From an uncultured Bacilli bacterium (GTDB taxonomy: Bacteria; Bacillota_I; Bacilli_A; RF39; UBA660), in the NCBI GenBank assembly GCA_947585065.1, contig CANPWX010000066.1, positions 1 to 6,527 on the forward strand: a DNA stretch of 6,527 nucleotides, read 5' to 3'. The translations under genes were made by a program, and so were the position numbers. Numbering within the stretch: the stretch's first letter is position 1; every line of letters begins with the position of its first letter. Positions 1 through 6,498 of the stretch are shown one piece after another. Under the pieces are notes generated by a model. That model saw nothing but the letters and a program-made list of their open reading frames with translations, did no database searches and had not been told where the DNA came from.

Positions 1-761
1 ACAAAAGAAGAAGGATTTTTTATGATTTTATTTTTTAGTAAATCTAAAATATAATCTTTATCCATATTTAATGATACGTTTAGTATTCCGTCTCTTTCTC
101 CACGGTTCATTGCAAGAACGCGATAATGTTTTGCATAACGAATTTTTTCTGAAAAATCATAATACATGGAATATGTTTTTTTCTCATCTTTTGCATTTTT
201 CTTTATTTTACTTTCTAGTACTCCATTTTTTATTATTTCATTTTTTATTATTTTTCGATAATAGGCATTATCACTTATCCACTCAGCGATGATATATTTT
301 GCTCCTTGAATTGCTTTTTCTTCATCACAATTATAACCACTCGCTAATTCTTTTAAAGATCCATTAATGGGAAAACTCATTATTTTTTTTGCTAATGGTT
401 CTAACCCCATTTTAATAGCTTCACTTGCTTTTGTTTTTTTCTTTTCTTTAAAAGGTCTATATAAATCTTCTACATCACTTAACTTTGTACAAAGAAGAAT
501 TTGATTCCTTAAATCTTCTGTCATAAGTTCTTTTTCTTCAATTAAACGAATTACATCCTGTTTCCGTTTAGATAAATTTTCTAAATAAGTATATTCTTTT
601 TCTATGGTTCTAATTTGTTCTTCATCTAAAGAACCTGTTCTTTCTTTTCTATATCGTGCGATAAATGGAATTGTACATCCATCTTTTAAAAGTTCAAGAA
701 CTGCTTCAATTTGTTCTTTTCGCACGGACATTTCACTTGCTAATAAATCAATATTGTTCAT
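1..761 (-). CDS. tex: Tex, RNA-binding transcription accessory protein (N-terminal part, cut by window edge)
   Basis: Reading the minus strand from ATG at 761 gives 253 codons with no stop before the window edge, so the gene continues outside. The protein begins MNNIDLLASEMSVRKEQIEA and carries Tex hallmarks: FIARYRKERTGSLDEEQIR-type motif at residues 33-51, DLYRPFKEKKKTKASEA around 99-115, and RVLAMNRGER at 214-223. Together these cover the helical Tex N-terminal domain and the run-up to the YqgF/RNase H-like domain. The helix-hairpin-helix and C-terminal S1 RNA-binding domains of a full Tex (usually about 700-780 residues) would lie beyond position 1. Tex is a cytoplasmic nucleic-acid-binding protein, related to eukaryotic Spt6, linked to transcription and RNA metabolism. 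The start is fixed by AGAGGAGAG six bases upstream. The orphan gene ends 56 nt upstream with no convincing terminator between, so co-transcription is likely. Family assignment is strong; the rest of the gene is unseen. Confidence 0.93.
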   Translation of the reverse strand, partial: MNNIDLLASEMSVRKEQIEAVLELLKDGCTIPFIARYRKERTGSLDEEQIRTIEKEYTYLENLSKRKQDVIRLIEEKELMTEDLRNQILLCTKLSDVEDLYRPFKEKKKTKASEAIKMGLEPLAKKIMSFPINGSLKELASGYNCDEEKAIQGAKYIIAEWISDNAYYRKIIKNEIIKNGVLESKIKKNAKDEKKTYSMYYDFSEKIRYAKHYRVLAMNRGERDGILNVSLNMDKDYILDLLKNKIIKNPSSF

Positions 762-767
762 TTTTAA

Positions 768-776
768 CTCTCCTCT
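768..776 (-). promoter_or_regulatory. Ribosome-binding site of tex
   Basis: The minus strand reads AGAGGAGAG here, six bases before the ATG at 761. It is a good match to the Shine-Dalgarno consensus and decides the start codon. Confidence 0.8.
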
Positions 777-817
777 AACCTTATTTATTTTACTAAATTT
801 TTTTGTTAAAAAAAAGA

Positions 818-2518
818 TTAAATCATTTTTTTCTTTAACCTTTTTAGATTATTTGATTTAAATTTTCTTTTATCTTTTTCGTCTAAAGTATCATAATATG
901 TTTGAACAAAAACATTATAAATTATTTTTTCATTTTCTGTTTCATAATTATTTAATTCTTCTATTATTTCTTCCATCATATTTTTATATTCATTGTAAAA
1001 AGAATTACTTACTACTTTTAAATTTTGGGCCTCCACACATAAGTCTAATTGATTTTTTAAAATACTATCTACTAAGTTTCCTTCTAGGAAAATTAAATAA
1101 TAATAATATTTTAAAAAGAATTTTTTTTGCTCTGGGTCTTGAATTTTGGAAATGCTTTCTTCTAATTCATCGATATATTTTATCAGAAATCTATCTAATA
1201 TATTTTCTTTTTCCTCATCATCAGTAACAAGATCATTGTATATCGTCTTAAATGTATCTTCCGAGATGTTTCCTATTAAATAATCTAATATGTTTGAAAC
1301 ATCTTCTAATAATTGATCTATTTCTATATCTACTTCTTCCTCAAGTATAATGTTACTTCGCTCTTCTTCATCCCTTTCTTTTATTAGTAAATCTGTTATT
1401 TCATAAGCATTTATTCGATTTAAAATTCTTAGTTCAAAAAATTCATTTATTTCATTTAATTCTTTCCATGTTTTTTGATTCTCTAGTGAGTTTACATAAC
1501 GAAGCATTGGATATGGAATAGGATATTCTTTTTCGTTTCCATAACAAATGCAGACATATTCTTTAAAATTCAAAAAATCTGGGATTTGTTGAAATATTTC
1601 TTGTTCTTCTTTTGTTAATAAAGAATATAATTCATATAATTTTGGTTCTTTTATTCCGGCAAGTTTATTTTCTACTAACCATTTAAATGTTTGAAATAAT
1701 TCTTTTTCTAATTTTAATAATTTTTGATAATTTAATTCATAATTTAGAATTTGTTCTTTTGTAAATGTTGCATAAGGAATATCGTCTTCTTCTATTGTGC
1801 TTTCTTCTAATTCTAAGGAATAAGAAGAAATAATACTTTCTAAAAATTCATTTGGTTTTTCTTTTGGACTACTATCATATATTTCTTTTATCTGTAAAGC
1901 AATATTCTCATGATATGACTTTGGTAAAACTTTAAAAATTGTTTTTAAATATTCTTCTCTATCTGGAGAATCTGTTTCTAATAAATCTATCACAACACTT
2001 CCAACATCTTTTAATACTTCTATAAGTAATTTATTATTGAATTCTTGTATTTCATCTGTTTTTATTTCATCTAAATAGTAAGAGCTTTTCTTTTCTTTAT
2101 AGTTTTGATTTATTAAACTTTCTAAATAATATAGTTCTTTCCAAGATGTTTTAATTTCATTAAAGTATGGATTAAATATATCTTCTATATCTTTATAATT
2201 TACACAGGTATTTTCTTGCAATAAGAAAAATTGAATTCTACGAAAAATTTCAAATAAACTTTTCCACTTCACATCCGATATATCAGGGTTTTCAAGAACC
2301 ATATGAAAAAATAACGAATGACTAATTATCTTTTCTTCTTTCAAAGCTTCGTTGTAGAGCTCATTTAATTCATCATAATTCATTGAATTCATAAGAGATT
2401 CTTTTTTTTCTTTTAAATCATTTAATATTTCAATTAAAGAATCTTTCTTTTTTAGTTTTAATTTTTTTTCTATATTATAAATATGATTATTTATATTTTC
2501 TAATGTTTTCCAATTCAT
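818..2518 (-). CDS. Uncharacterised acidic, helix-rich cytoplasmic protein, 566 aa
   Basis: I do not recognise this protein. The start chosen is ATG at 2518 (MNWKTLENIN), because AGGAGG sits six bases upstream at 2525-2530. A longer frame opening at ATG 2545 would run through that ribosome-binding site and begin inside the promoter -10 box. The 566-residue product is rich in Glu, Lys, Leu, Ile, Asn and Tyr. It has no signal peptide or membrane span, and looks almost entirely alpha-helical with charged, coiled-coil-like stretches (about residues 1-65 and 255-310). Very acidic patches lie at about 235-247, 380-402 and 430-455. The last 20 residues are strongly basic (KDKRKFKSNNLKRLKKKMI). No catalytic or nucleotide-binding motif is visible. 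It has its own promoter and precedes tex by 56 nt, so a shared transcript is likely. A structural, scaffold or RNA-associated role is conceivable, but nothing in the sequence proves it. Confidence 0.85.
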   Translation of the reverse strand: MNWKTLENINNHIYNIEKKLKLKKKDSLIEILNDLKEKKESLMNSMNYDELNELYNEALKEEKIISHSLFFHMVLENPDISDVKWKSLFEIFRRIQFFLLQENTCVNYKDIEDIFNPYFNEIKTSWKELYYLESLINQNYKEKKSSYYLDEIKTDEIQEFNNKLLIEVLKDVGSVVIDLLETDSPDREEYLKTIFKVLPKSYHENIALQIKEIYDSSPKEKPNEFLESIISSYSLELEESTIEEDDIPYATFTKEQILNYELNYQKLLKLEKELFQTFKWLVENKLAGIKEPKLYELYSLLTKEEQEIFQQIPDFLNFKEYVCICYGNEKEYPIPYPMLRYVNSLENQKTWKELNEINEFFELRILNRINAYEITDLLIKERDEEERSNIILEEEVDIEIDQLLEDVSNILDYLIGNISEDTFKTIYNDLVTDDEEKENILDRFLIKYIDELEESISKIQDPEQKKFFLKYYYYLIFLEGNLVDSILKNQLDLCVEAQNLKVVSNSFYNEYKNMMEEIIEELNNYETENEKIIYNVFVQTYYDTLDEKDKRKFKSNNLKRLKKKMI

Positions 2519-2524
2519 AACAAA

Positions 2525-2530
2525 CCTCCT
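2525..2530 (-). promoter_or_regulatory. Ribosome-binding site of the 566-aa gene (decides start)
   Basis: The minus strand reads a perfect AGGAGG, six bases before the ATG at 2518. It supports a start nine codons inside the longest possible frame. Confidence 0.88.
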
Positions 2531-2543
2531 ATTTCTTATAAAC

Positions 2544-2573
2544 ATTATATTTTATTTTCTATCTATTCGTCAA
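2544..2573 (-). promoter_or_regulatory. Sigma-A-type promoter of the 566-aa gene
   Basis: On the minus strand the -35 box is TTGACG (2568-2573) and the -10 box is a perfect TATAAT (2544-2549), with an 18-base spacer. Transcription would start near 2537, giving a leader of about 19 nt that holds the AGGAGG site. This is the clearest promoter in the window and marks the orphan gene plus tex as a unit separate from the three-gene cluster upstream. Confidence 0.8.
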
Positions 2574-2602
2574 TCCTAAATATCAATTAAATCCTTTTTT
2601 AT

Positions 2603-2634
2603 TATTAAAAAAGATTCATTTTTTTGAATCTTTT
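2603..2634 (-). terminator. Intrinsic terminator of the three-gene cluster
   Basis: A perfect 10-bp stem (2609-2618 with 2625-2634) has a six-base all-T loop on the plus strand, read as A on the minus strand. On the minus strand the stem ends in TTTT and runs into TTAATAAT. The stop codon of the deacetylase gene (2633-2635) overlaps the stem. Only two G-C pairs are present, so it would be a weak hairpin. The position, directly between the end of one unit and the promoter of the next, supports the call. Confidence 0.6.
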
Positions 2635-4096
2635 AATTGTTGATATGATGATGAACATTTGGAGTTTCCATAGTAATGGGGCGGAATGTATAACCATGAC
2701 TTAGTCCATATTCTATAATTTGAGAGACTGCTTTAACGCTGAAATTTTTAATATCGTGTTGTAAAACCATGTAAGTACTATTGTTTCCTAAACTTTGAAT
2801 TACGTTCTTAGCTACTACATTCGTATTTGTTGTTTCTCCAGCATCGCCACTTGATACATTCCAATCAAAATATCGAAATCCTTTTGCTTCAACCGCTTTT
2901 GTTAGTTTAGACATAATATGGCTACCATTATCATAGCTTTGACTTACCGTATTCGAACTTCCTCCAGGAAAACGAATAATAAATGATTTCATACCTGTTA
3001 TTCTTTCTACTTTATCCTGAATTGCATATAGATCATTAAAATATGTTGTTTCATTGGTATAGATATTATAATTGTGTGTATTCGTATGTAGCCCAATTGT
3101 ATGTCCTTCTTGATAAGCCCTTAAAATTAAATTATCATAGCCTTTTGTTAATCCTTGATTTGTCACAAAGAATGTTGCTTTCACATTATATTTCTTTAAA
3201 ATATCTAATAGTTCTTCAGTATACGGTCCTGGCCCATCATCAAATGTTAAGTAAATCGATTTTCCATTCGGAGTATATGTATCATTATTGCCATATACAT
3301 AAACTTTACGAACTATTGATGCTTCATTTCCACTTTTATCTTTTACCCTATATGTGACTTGTTGCTCTCCAACTTTAGAAGTATTAATCGTTCCAGTAAT
3401 ATTTATTTCACTTGTTAAATCTCCATCACAATAATCCGTTGCTGTTGCACCAAGTTCTGTATAACTACTGTTTTGTTTCATATAGGTTGTACTTTCTCCT
3501 TTCAGTATAATCACAGGTTTGTCTTTATCTTCTATTAAGGCATCCCGTATTTCAGTGGTTTCATTCGATGATGAATCACGAACAGAAAAATATAATTTTC
3601 CTTCTTCAGCTTTTATTTCTATCAAATTTGTTATATCTCCGTCTACATTATCTAATGCTTTTACCTCATAATCTCTTAGTTTTCCATTTGGACAATAGGA
3701 TAAATTTTCACTTGATATTGTAATTACGGGACTTTCTTTGTCTACAACATGAACTATTTGTTTTTTTTCTAATACCTTATCTTTATAAGTGTATTTATAG
3801 GTTACTTCATAATCACCCACTTTGGTAGAATCTACTTCTCCTTCTTTTGTAACATTTACATTCTCGCATTTCAATAATCCTCCATAGCAAACGTTTCCGC
3901 TAAAGTCGGAAAATTCTTCCTGAATATTTAGTTCAATGTTTTCTTGAAAATCTTTGACTTGAAAATCTTGTGAAAATATTAAAAAAATTGAAATAGGTAA
4001 AATAATAAGAAGTAATATGCATAATAGAATTAAAACAATTTTTTGATTTTTTGTTATTTTGTTCTTCTTATTTTTACTTTTATTGTTTTTTTCCAT
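2633..4096 (-). CDS. Membrane-anchored polysaccharide deacetylase (NodB family) with Ig-like repeats
   Basis: The product (487 aa) would remove acetyl groups from N-acetylated sugars, such as peptidoglycan or a surface polymer, outside the cell. Residues 1-19 are Lys/Asn-rich and cytoplasmic; 20-42 are a hydrophobic signal anchor. Three Ig-like (DUF5011/HYR-type) modules follow at about 48-118, 119-190 and 191-268, each ending in motifs such as STKVGDYEVTYKYTYKD or TSKVGEQQVTYRVKDKSGN. The NodB domain spans about 279-473 and has all five motifs: TFDDGP (284-289), HTNTH (337-341, metal ligands), RFPGG (375-379), DW (411-412) and LQHD (445-448). It therefore looks catalytically intact. An in-frame TGA lies just upstream of the ATG, which fixes the start. 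The gene begins 29 nt after the dehydrogenase gene and is last in the cluster. The substrate cannot be read; peptidoglycan GlcNAc or MurNAc is the usual guess for this architecture. Confidence 0.92.
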   Translation of the reverse strand: MEKNNKSKNKKNKITKNQKIVLILLCILLLIILPISIFLIFSQDFQVKDFQENIELNIQEEFSDFSGNVCYGGLLKCENVNVTKEGEVDSTKVGDYEVTYKYTYKDKVLEKKQIVHVVDKESPVITISSENLSYCPNGKLRDYEVKALDNVDGDITNLIEIKAEEGKLYFSVRDSSSNETTEIRDALIEDKDKPVIILKGESTTYMKQNSSYTELGATATDYCDGDLTSEINITGTINTSKVGEQQVTYRVKDKSGNEASIVRKVYVYGNNDTYTPNGKSIYLTFDDGPGPYTEELLDILKKYNVKATFFVTNQGLTKGYDNLILRAYQEGHTIGLHTNTHNYNIYTNETTYFNDLYAIQDKVERITGMKSFIIRFPGGSSNTVSQSYDNGSHIMSKLTKAVEAKGFRYFDWNVSSGDAGETTNTNVVAKNVIQSLGNNSTYMVLQHDIKNFSVKAVSQIIEYGLSHGYTFRPITMETPNVHHHINN

Positions 4097-4097
4097 A

Positions 4098-4114
4098 CCT
4101 CTACTTCAACCTCT
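4098..4114 (-). promoter_or_regulatory. Tandem AGAGGT, poorly spaced ribosome-binding sites of the deacetylase gene
   Basis: The minus strand carries AGAGG twice, at 4110-4114 (13 bases before ATG 4096) and at 4098-4102 (one base before it). One is too far and the other too close for ideal initiation. No better start exists, because an in-frame stop lies directly upstream. Weak or coupled translation is possible. Confidence 0.45.
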
Positions 4115-4125
4115 TTACTTTTTTA

Positions 4126-5190
4126 TTATTTGTTAAATTCTTGAACGATATACTTAGCTTCTGGATATCTACATGTTGGAATAAAACCACTCGACATTTC
4201 TAAAATTTGGGGAATTCGATTTACGATATCTGCACAAGTTAATTCCACTGTTGCTGGCTCATCATTTTTTACGATAGTAGTAGGTTCTCCAAAGATTGTC
4301 CATTCATTCCTATCTTTTTCAGCTTCTGTATAGACTTTGCCAATGCATTCGACTTCTAATATAATATTTTCTTCTGTAATTCCTGTTACAATAGCATTCA
4401 TCCCACGAACGGTTCCTTTTGCTATCATGCATCCTAAAGTTTCGCTATTTTGATCACTTTCTGCAAGAATTGGAACACATTCTTGATTTATTTTTAGTAA
4501 ATGAAGACCTAGTTTTTCAGCTAGCCAACCTACTACATTCCACATATAACTTGGAAAAAATTCACGTTTTTCCATTAATTTATTTTTTTCTTCTTCACTC
4601 ATTTCATTTCCTTTGGCAACTGAATCATCAAATTCACTTTTACTTAAACCTACTCCATGAGCATTTGCTAGAGCAATCCCATAATCTTCTACGTTATAAG
4701 AACTTAACCCTTTTATTTTTGTAATACGATTGGTAGATGCACAGATACTTGTAACCATATTCCCCCAAAAAATATCTTGATAACCACAACCAGTAACTGT
4801 TACATGAAATGCTTTTGCCAAAGCATCTATTTCTTTATATAAAGTTGGATTCGAATTACTTGGATAAAAAGCTTCTTCACAAGTTGTTAAAACATTGACT
4901 CCATTTTTTATACAGATTCTTAGTTCTTCTTCTATGTCATTTAAAAAGCTCATCGTTGTAATAATTGCTACATCCGCTTGTTCTTTTTTTAAAGAAGCAT
5001 CTAATAAATTAACATTTTGAATGCAAACTCCTTTATTTTCTGTTTCCATAATTGTTCCAATATCTTTTCCAATAATGGCTGGGTTCACATCAAAAGCGGA
5101 TATTACTACTCCTCCTTTATCATATATATATTTCATAATATATTTGCTCATTTTTCCACAACCAATTTGAACTACTTTTATTTTATTCAT
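4126..5190 (-). CDS. 2,4-diaminopentanoate dehydrogenase-like NAD(P)-dependent amine dehydrogenase
   Basis: The 354-aa product has an N-terminal Rossmann fold and a dihydrodipicolinate-reductase-like C-terminal half. Features include VVQIGCGKMS (6-15), an acidic D34 at the end of the second strand (suggesting NAD over NADP, an inference), TTCEEAFYPSNSNPTLYKEID (102-122), GCGYQDIFWGN (134-144), SYNVEDYGIALANAHG (164-179) and PATVELTCADIVNRIP (312-327). These resemble the Ord/DAPDH family, which oxidatively deaminates 2,4-diaminopentanoate in ornithine fermentation. The third glycine of the usual GxGxMG loop is serine (S15). The gene starts 6 nt after the ATPase stop, with its ribosome-binding site inside that gene, so the two are probably translationally coupled. 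No ornithine aminomutase or thiolase gene is seen here, so another amine substrate is possible. Fold and family are fairly sure; the exact substrate is not. Confidence 0.75.
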   Translation of the reverse strand: MNKIKVVQIGCGKMSKYIMKYIYDKGGVVISAFDVNPAIIGKDIGTIMETENKGVCIQNVNLLDASLKKEQADVAIITTMSFLNDIEEELRICIKNGVNVLTTCEEAFYPSNSNPTLYKEIDALAKAFHVTVTGCGYQDIFWGNMVTSICASTNRITKIKGLSSYNVEDYGIALANAHGVGLSKSEFDDSVAKGNEMSEEEKNKLMEKREFFPSYMWNVVGWLAEKLGLHLLKINQECVPILAESDQNSETLGCMIAKGTVRGMNAIVTGITEENIILEVECIGKVYTEAEKDRNEWTIFGEPTTIVKNDEPATVELTCADIVNRIPQILEMSSGFIPTCRYPEAKYIVQEFNK

Positions 5191-5196
5191 ATTTCA

Positions 5197-6135
5197 TTAT
5201 CCCCTTTCTTCCAAATTCACATTTTCTTCTATTATTAAATCATGGAACTCTATTTTAAATCGCTCAATTTCTTTTTTCTTGACATCTTCATATATATTTT
5301 TGGCATTACAAATAGCTTGATAAATATGTTTTATTTTTACATTTTTTTCATTTTCGTATAAGGCATATGTAAAAGCATTTGATAAAATAGTTAGACAGAT
5401 ATCAGGGTATCTTGATGCTATTTCATAAACTCTTTTGTATTCATCCGTCATTTCTACAATAAATGTCATGATACGTTCTTTTATAAACTCGCTGTAGGCC
5501 AAAGAAACACCAATTTGTTTTTCTAATTTTGGAAGTGTTCCCATTAAAATTTTTACAGTGGACTTTTTATCGGTTTCTAATACTTCAATTTTTTGGAATC
5601 GTCTTAAAAAAGCTCTGTCTCGTAAAATATAAGTTTCATATTCTTCTGTTGTTGTTGCTCCTATCATTTTAATGGAACCTCGATCTAGTCCTGCTTTTAA
5701 CATATTAGCAAAATCAATTCCACCATTTTGTGAAGTATTTTTGTTTACTAAAACATGTGTTTCGTCAATAAATAATATAGTTTTATCTCTTTGGTTTAAT
5801 TCTTTTACTAATAAATCAATTCTATTTTCTGTTTGCCCGTCTGTATTCACGGAACCAAGTAATGAAGTAATATTAATTTTTATGATTTCCCAACCTTTTA
5901 GGGCATCAGGAACCAGATTTTTTTGAATTCGATAAGCAAGTCCTTCCACAATTGCAGTTTTACCAATTCCTGGTTTGCCTACTAAAAGTGCACTTTTTTC
6001 AGGAGTTAATAATGTTAATATACATTGTTTAATCTCATTATCACGGCAAATAGCAGGATCAGTAATATAATTTTTTTGAGTTAAATTTTCTCCATACCGT
6101 TCTATCATACTAATTTCTAAATGTAATTCTTCCAC
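5197..6135 (-). CDS. Stand-alone ClpB/ClpC D1-like AAA+ ATPase
   Basis: This single AAA+ module resembles the first ATPase domain of ClpB/ClpC. GTG at 6135 is chosen because TAGGTGG lies five bases upstream, giving 312 aa; a GTG at 6144 would add three residues and sit inside that site. In the numbering from 6144 (subtract 3 for the chosen start), the ERYGENLTQK lead-in is at 15-24, Walker A GKPGIGKT at 56-63, Walker B ILFIDETH at 123-130, the sensor-1 region GATTTEEY at 162-169 and arginine fingers RRF at 181-183. The small helical domain runs to about 285, followed by a charged helical tail. There is no Clp N-domain, middle domain or second ATPase domain. The segment where Clp proteins have the GAKYRGEFEER pore loop reads GSVNTDGQTENR, with no aromatic residue. 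It is the first gene of the cluster. ATP-driven remodelling of a partner protein is likely; threading proteolysis partner is doubtful. Confidence 0.85.
   Translation of the reverse strand: MEELHLEISMIERYGENLTQKNYITDPAICRDNEIKQCILTLLTPEKSALLVGKPGIGKTAIVEGLAYRIQKNLVPDALKGWEIIKINITSLLGSVNTDGQTENRIDLLVKELNQRDKTILFIDETHVLVNKNTSQNGGIDFANMLKAGLDRGSIKMIGATTTEEYETYILRDRAFLRRFQKIEVLETDKKSTVKILMGTLPKLEKQIGVSLAYSEFIKERIMTFIVEMTDEYKRVYEIASRYPDICLTILSNAFTYALYENEKNVKIKHIYQAICNAKNIYEDVKKKEIERFKIEFHDLIIEENVNLEERG
5201..5207 (-). promoter_or_regulatory. Ribosome-binding site of the dehydrogenase gene, inside the ATPase gene
   Basis: The minus strand reads AAAGGGG ten bases before ATG 5190, within the last codons of the ATPase gene (stop at 5197-5199). 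The overlap suggests coupled translation. An out-of-frame ATG at 5197 in between reaches a stop after four codons. Confidence 0.65.
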
Positions 6136-6140
6136 TAGAA

Positions 6141-6147
6141 CCACCTA
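6141..6147 (-). promoter_or_regulatory. Ribosome-binding site of the ATPase gene (decides start)
   Basis: The minus strand reads TAGGTGG, followed by five bases and GTG at 6135. It favours the GTG at 6135 over the GTG at 6144, which lies within the site, and over the internal ATG at 6108, which has no nearby purine-rich site. Confidence 0.65.
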
Positions 6148-6155
6148 CTGTAATT

Positions 6156-6164
6156 ATTTTAACA
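6156..6164 (-). promoter_or_regulatory. Possible extended -10 promoter for the three-gene cluster
   Basis: The minus strand reads TGTTAAAAT, an extended -10 element (TGN plus TAAAAT). No good -35 box is present at 16-18 bases. Transcription would begin near 6149 and leave only about two bases before the ribosome-binding site, so this is a candidate only. The alternative is read-through from a promoter beyond 6253. Confidence 0.4.
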
Positions 6165-6193
6165 CAAAGCAACAAAAATTACACTGATTTTTG

Positions 6194-6253
6194 AATAAAA
6201 AATATTCTACCATATATTCAAAGTTAATTACTCCTTGAATATACAAGTAGAAT
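6194..6253 (-). terminator. Long hairpin with T-run: intrinsic terminator or attenuator
   Basis: Nested inverted repeats pair 6247-6253 with 6204-6210 (7 bp) and 6235-6243 with 6213-6221 (9 bp). They are separated by TTG opposite TG, which can form two G-U pairs with one bulged base. The loop is 13 nt. On the minus strand the stem is followed at once by ATTTTTTATT (six T at 6197-6202). On the plus strand no T-run follows, so it acts on minus-strand transcripts. It would end a transcript coming from beyond 6253, or attenuate the cluster if that transcript is its leader. The right arm also contains TGGTAGAAT, an extended -10 look-alike, so an operator/promoter reading is a weaker alternative. 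Confidence 0.65.
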
Positions 6254-6270
6254 TATACGTGTTTTAACCT

Positions 6271-6316
6271 CAGTTTTATTATAGGATATTTTTTATAAAT
6301 AGATTAGAATAAACTG
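6271..6316. repeat. Inverted repeat in the gene-free region
   Basis: CAGTTTTATT (6271-6280) and AATAAACTG (6308-6316) are inverted copies with one bulged base, extendable by one T-A pair on the outside. The intervening 27 bases are AT-rich. It could fold as a stem in RNA from either strand. Confidence 0.5.
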
Positions 6317-6317
6317 A

Positions 6318-6331
6318 AAAGGAGGTGATCC
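6318..6331 (+). promoter_or_regulatory. Full-length Shine-Dalgarno sequence without a gene
   Basis: The plus strand reads AAAGGAGGTGATCC, the complete complement of the bacterial 16S rRNA 3' tail. No ATG, GTG or TTG lies at a usable distance downstream. The nearest frame would need ATT at 6335 and stops after 11 codons. On the minus strand the same bases copy the 16S tail itself. Function unknown. Confidence 0.4.
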
Positions 6332-6468
6332 TATATTAGGAGAACTATCAAAAATTTACAACAACAATGATTAAATGAAAGCTCCTATTCACTAAGTGAT
6401 TCGAAGAACAAATTTTGGACTGAGAAAAACCTAACCAACGAAATCAATGTATCTCTTTTTATGTCCTT

Positions 6469-6488
6469 AACTATTATAATCAATAGTT
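6469..6488. repeat. Perfect 7-bp inverted repeat
   Basis: AACTATT (6469-6475) and AATAGTT (6482-6488) flank a six-base loop. No T-run follows on the minus strand, so it is not a typical terminator there. Confidence 0.5.
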
Positions 6489-6498
6489 CTTATTTTAT

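Noticed and set aside
777..840. Terminator between the 566-aa gene and tex
   Set aside because: An A/T-only stem with one G-U pair can be drawn around 808-833, but it is followed by A-rich sequence, not a T-run. Nothing separates the two genes convincingly.
898..1227. Plus-strand open frames lying opposite the large genes (also 71-292, 604-861, 3043-3357, 4419-4724, 5017-5238, 5672-5926)
   Set aside because: They are antisense to well-supported genes, rich in Phe/Leu/Tyr/His as expected from the complement of Lys/Glu/Asn-rich coding sequence, and show no family motifs.
2519..2545. Longer N-terminus for the 566-aa protein starting at ATG 2545
   Set aside because: That ATG overlaps the TATAAT box, and the extra nine codons contain the AGGAGG ribosome-binding site for the ATG at 2518.
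6204..6212. TGGTAGAAT as the main promoter of the cluster
   Set aside because: It lies in the arm of a long hairpin that is directly followed by a T-run, and no -35 box is found at normal spacing. The terminator reading explains more of the sequence.
6317..6370. 3' end of a 16S rRNA gene on the minus strand
   Set aside because: Only the terminal tail matches. The bases that should precede it (the helix 45 region and the GTCGTAACAAGG-type segment) are absent.
6400..6415. tRNA or tmRNA T-arm (TTCGAATC-like on the minus strand)
   Set aside because: There is no five-pair stem around the motif, and no acceptor or anticodon arms at the expected distances.
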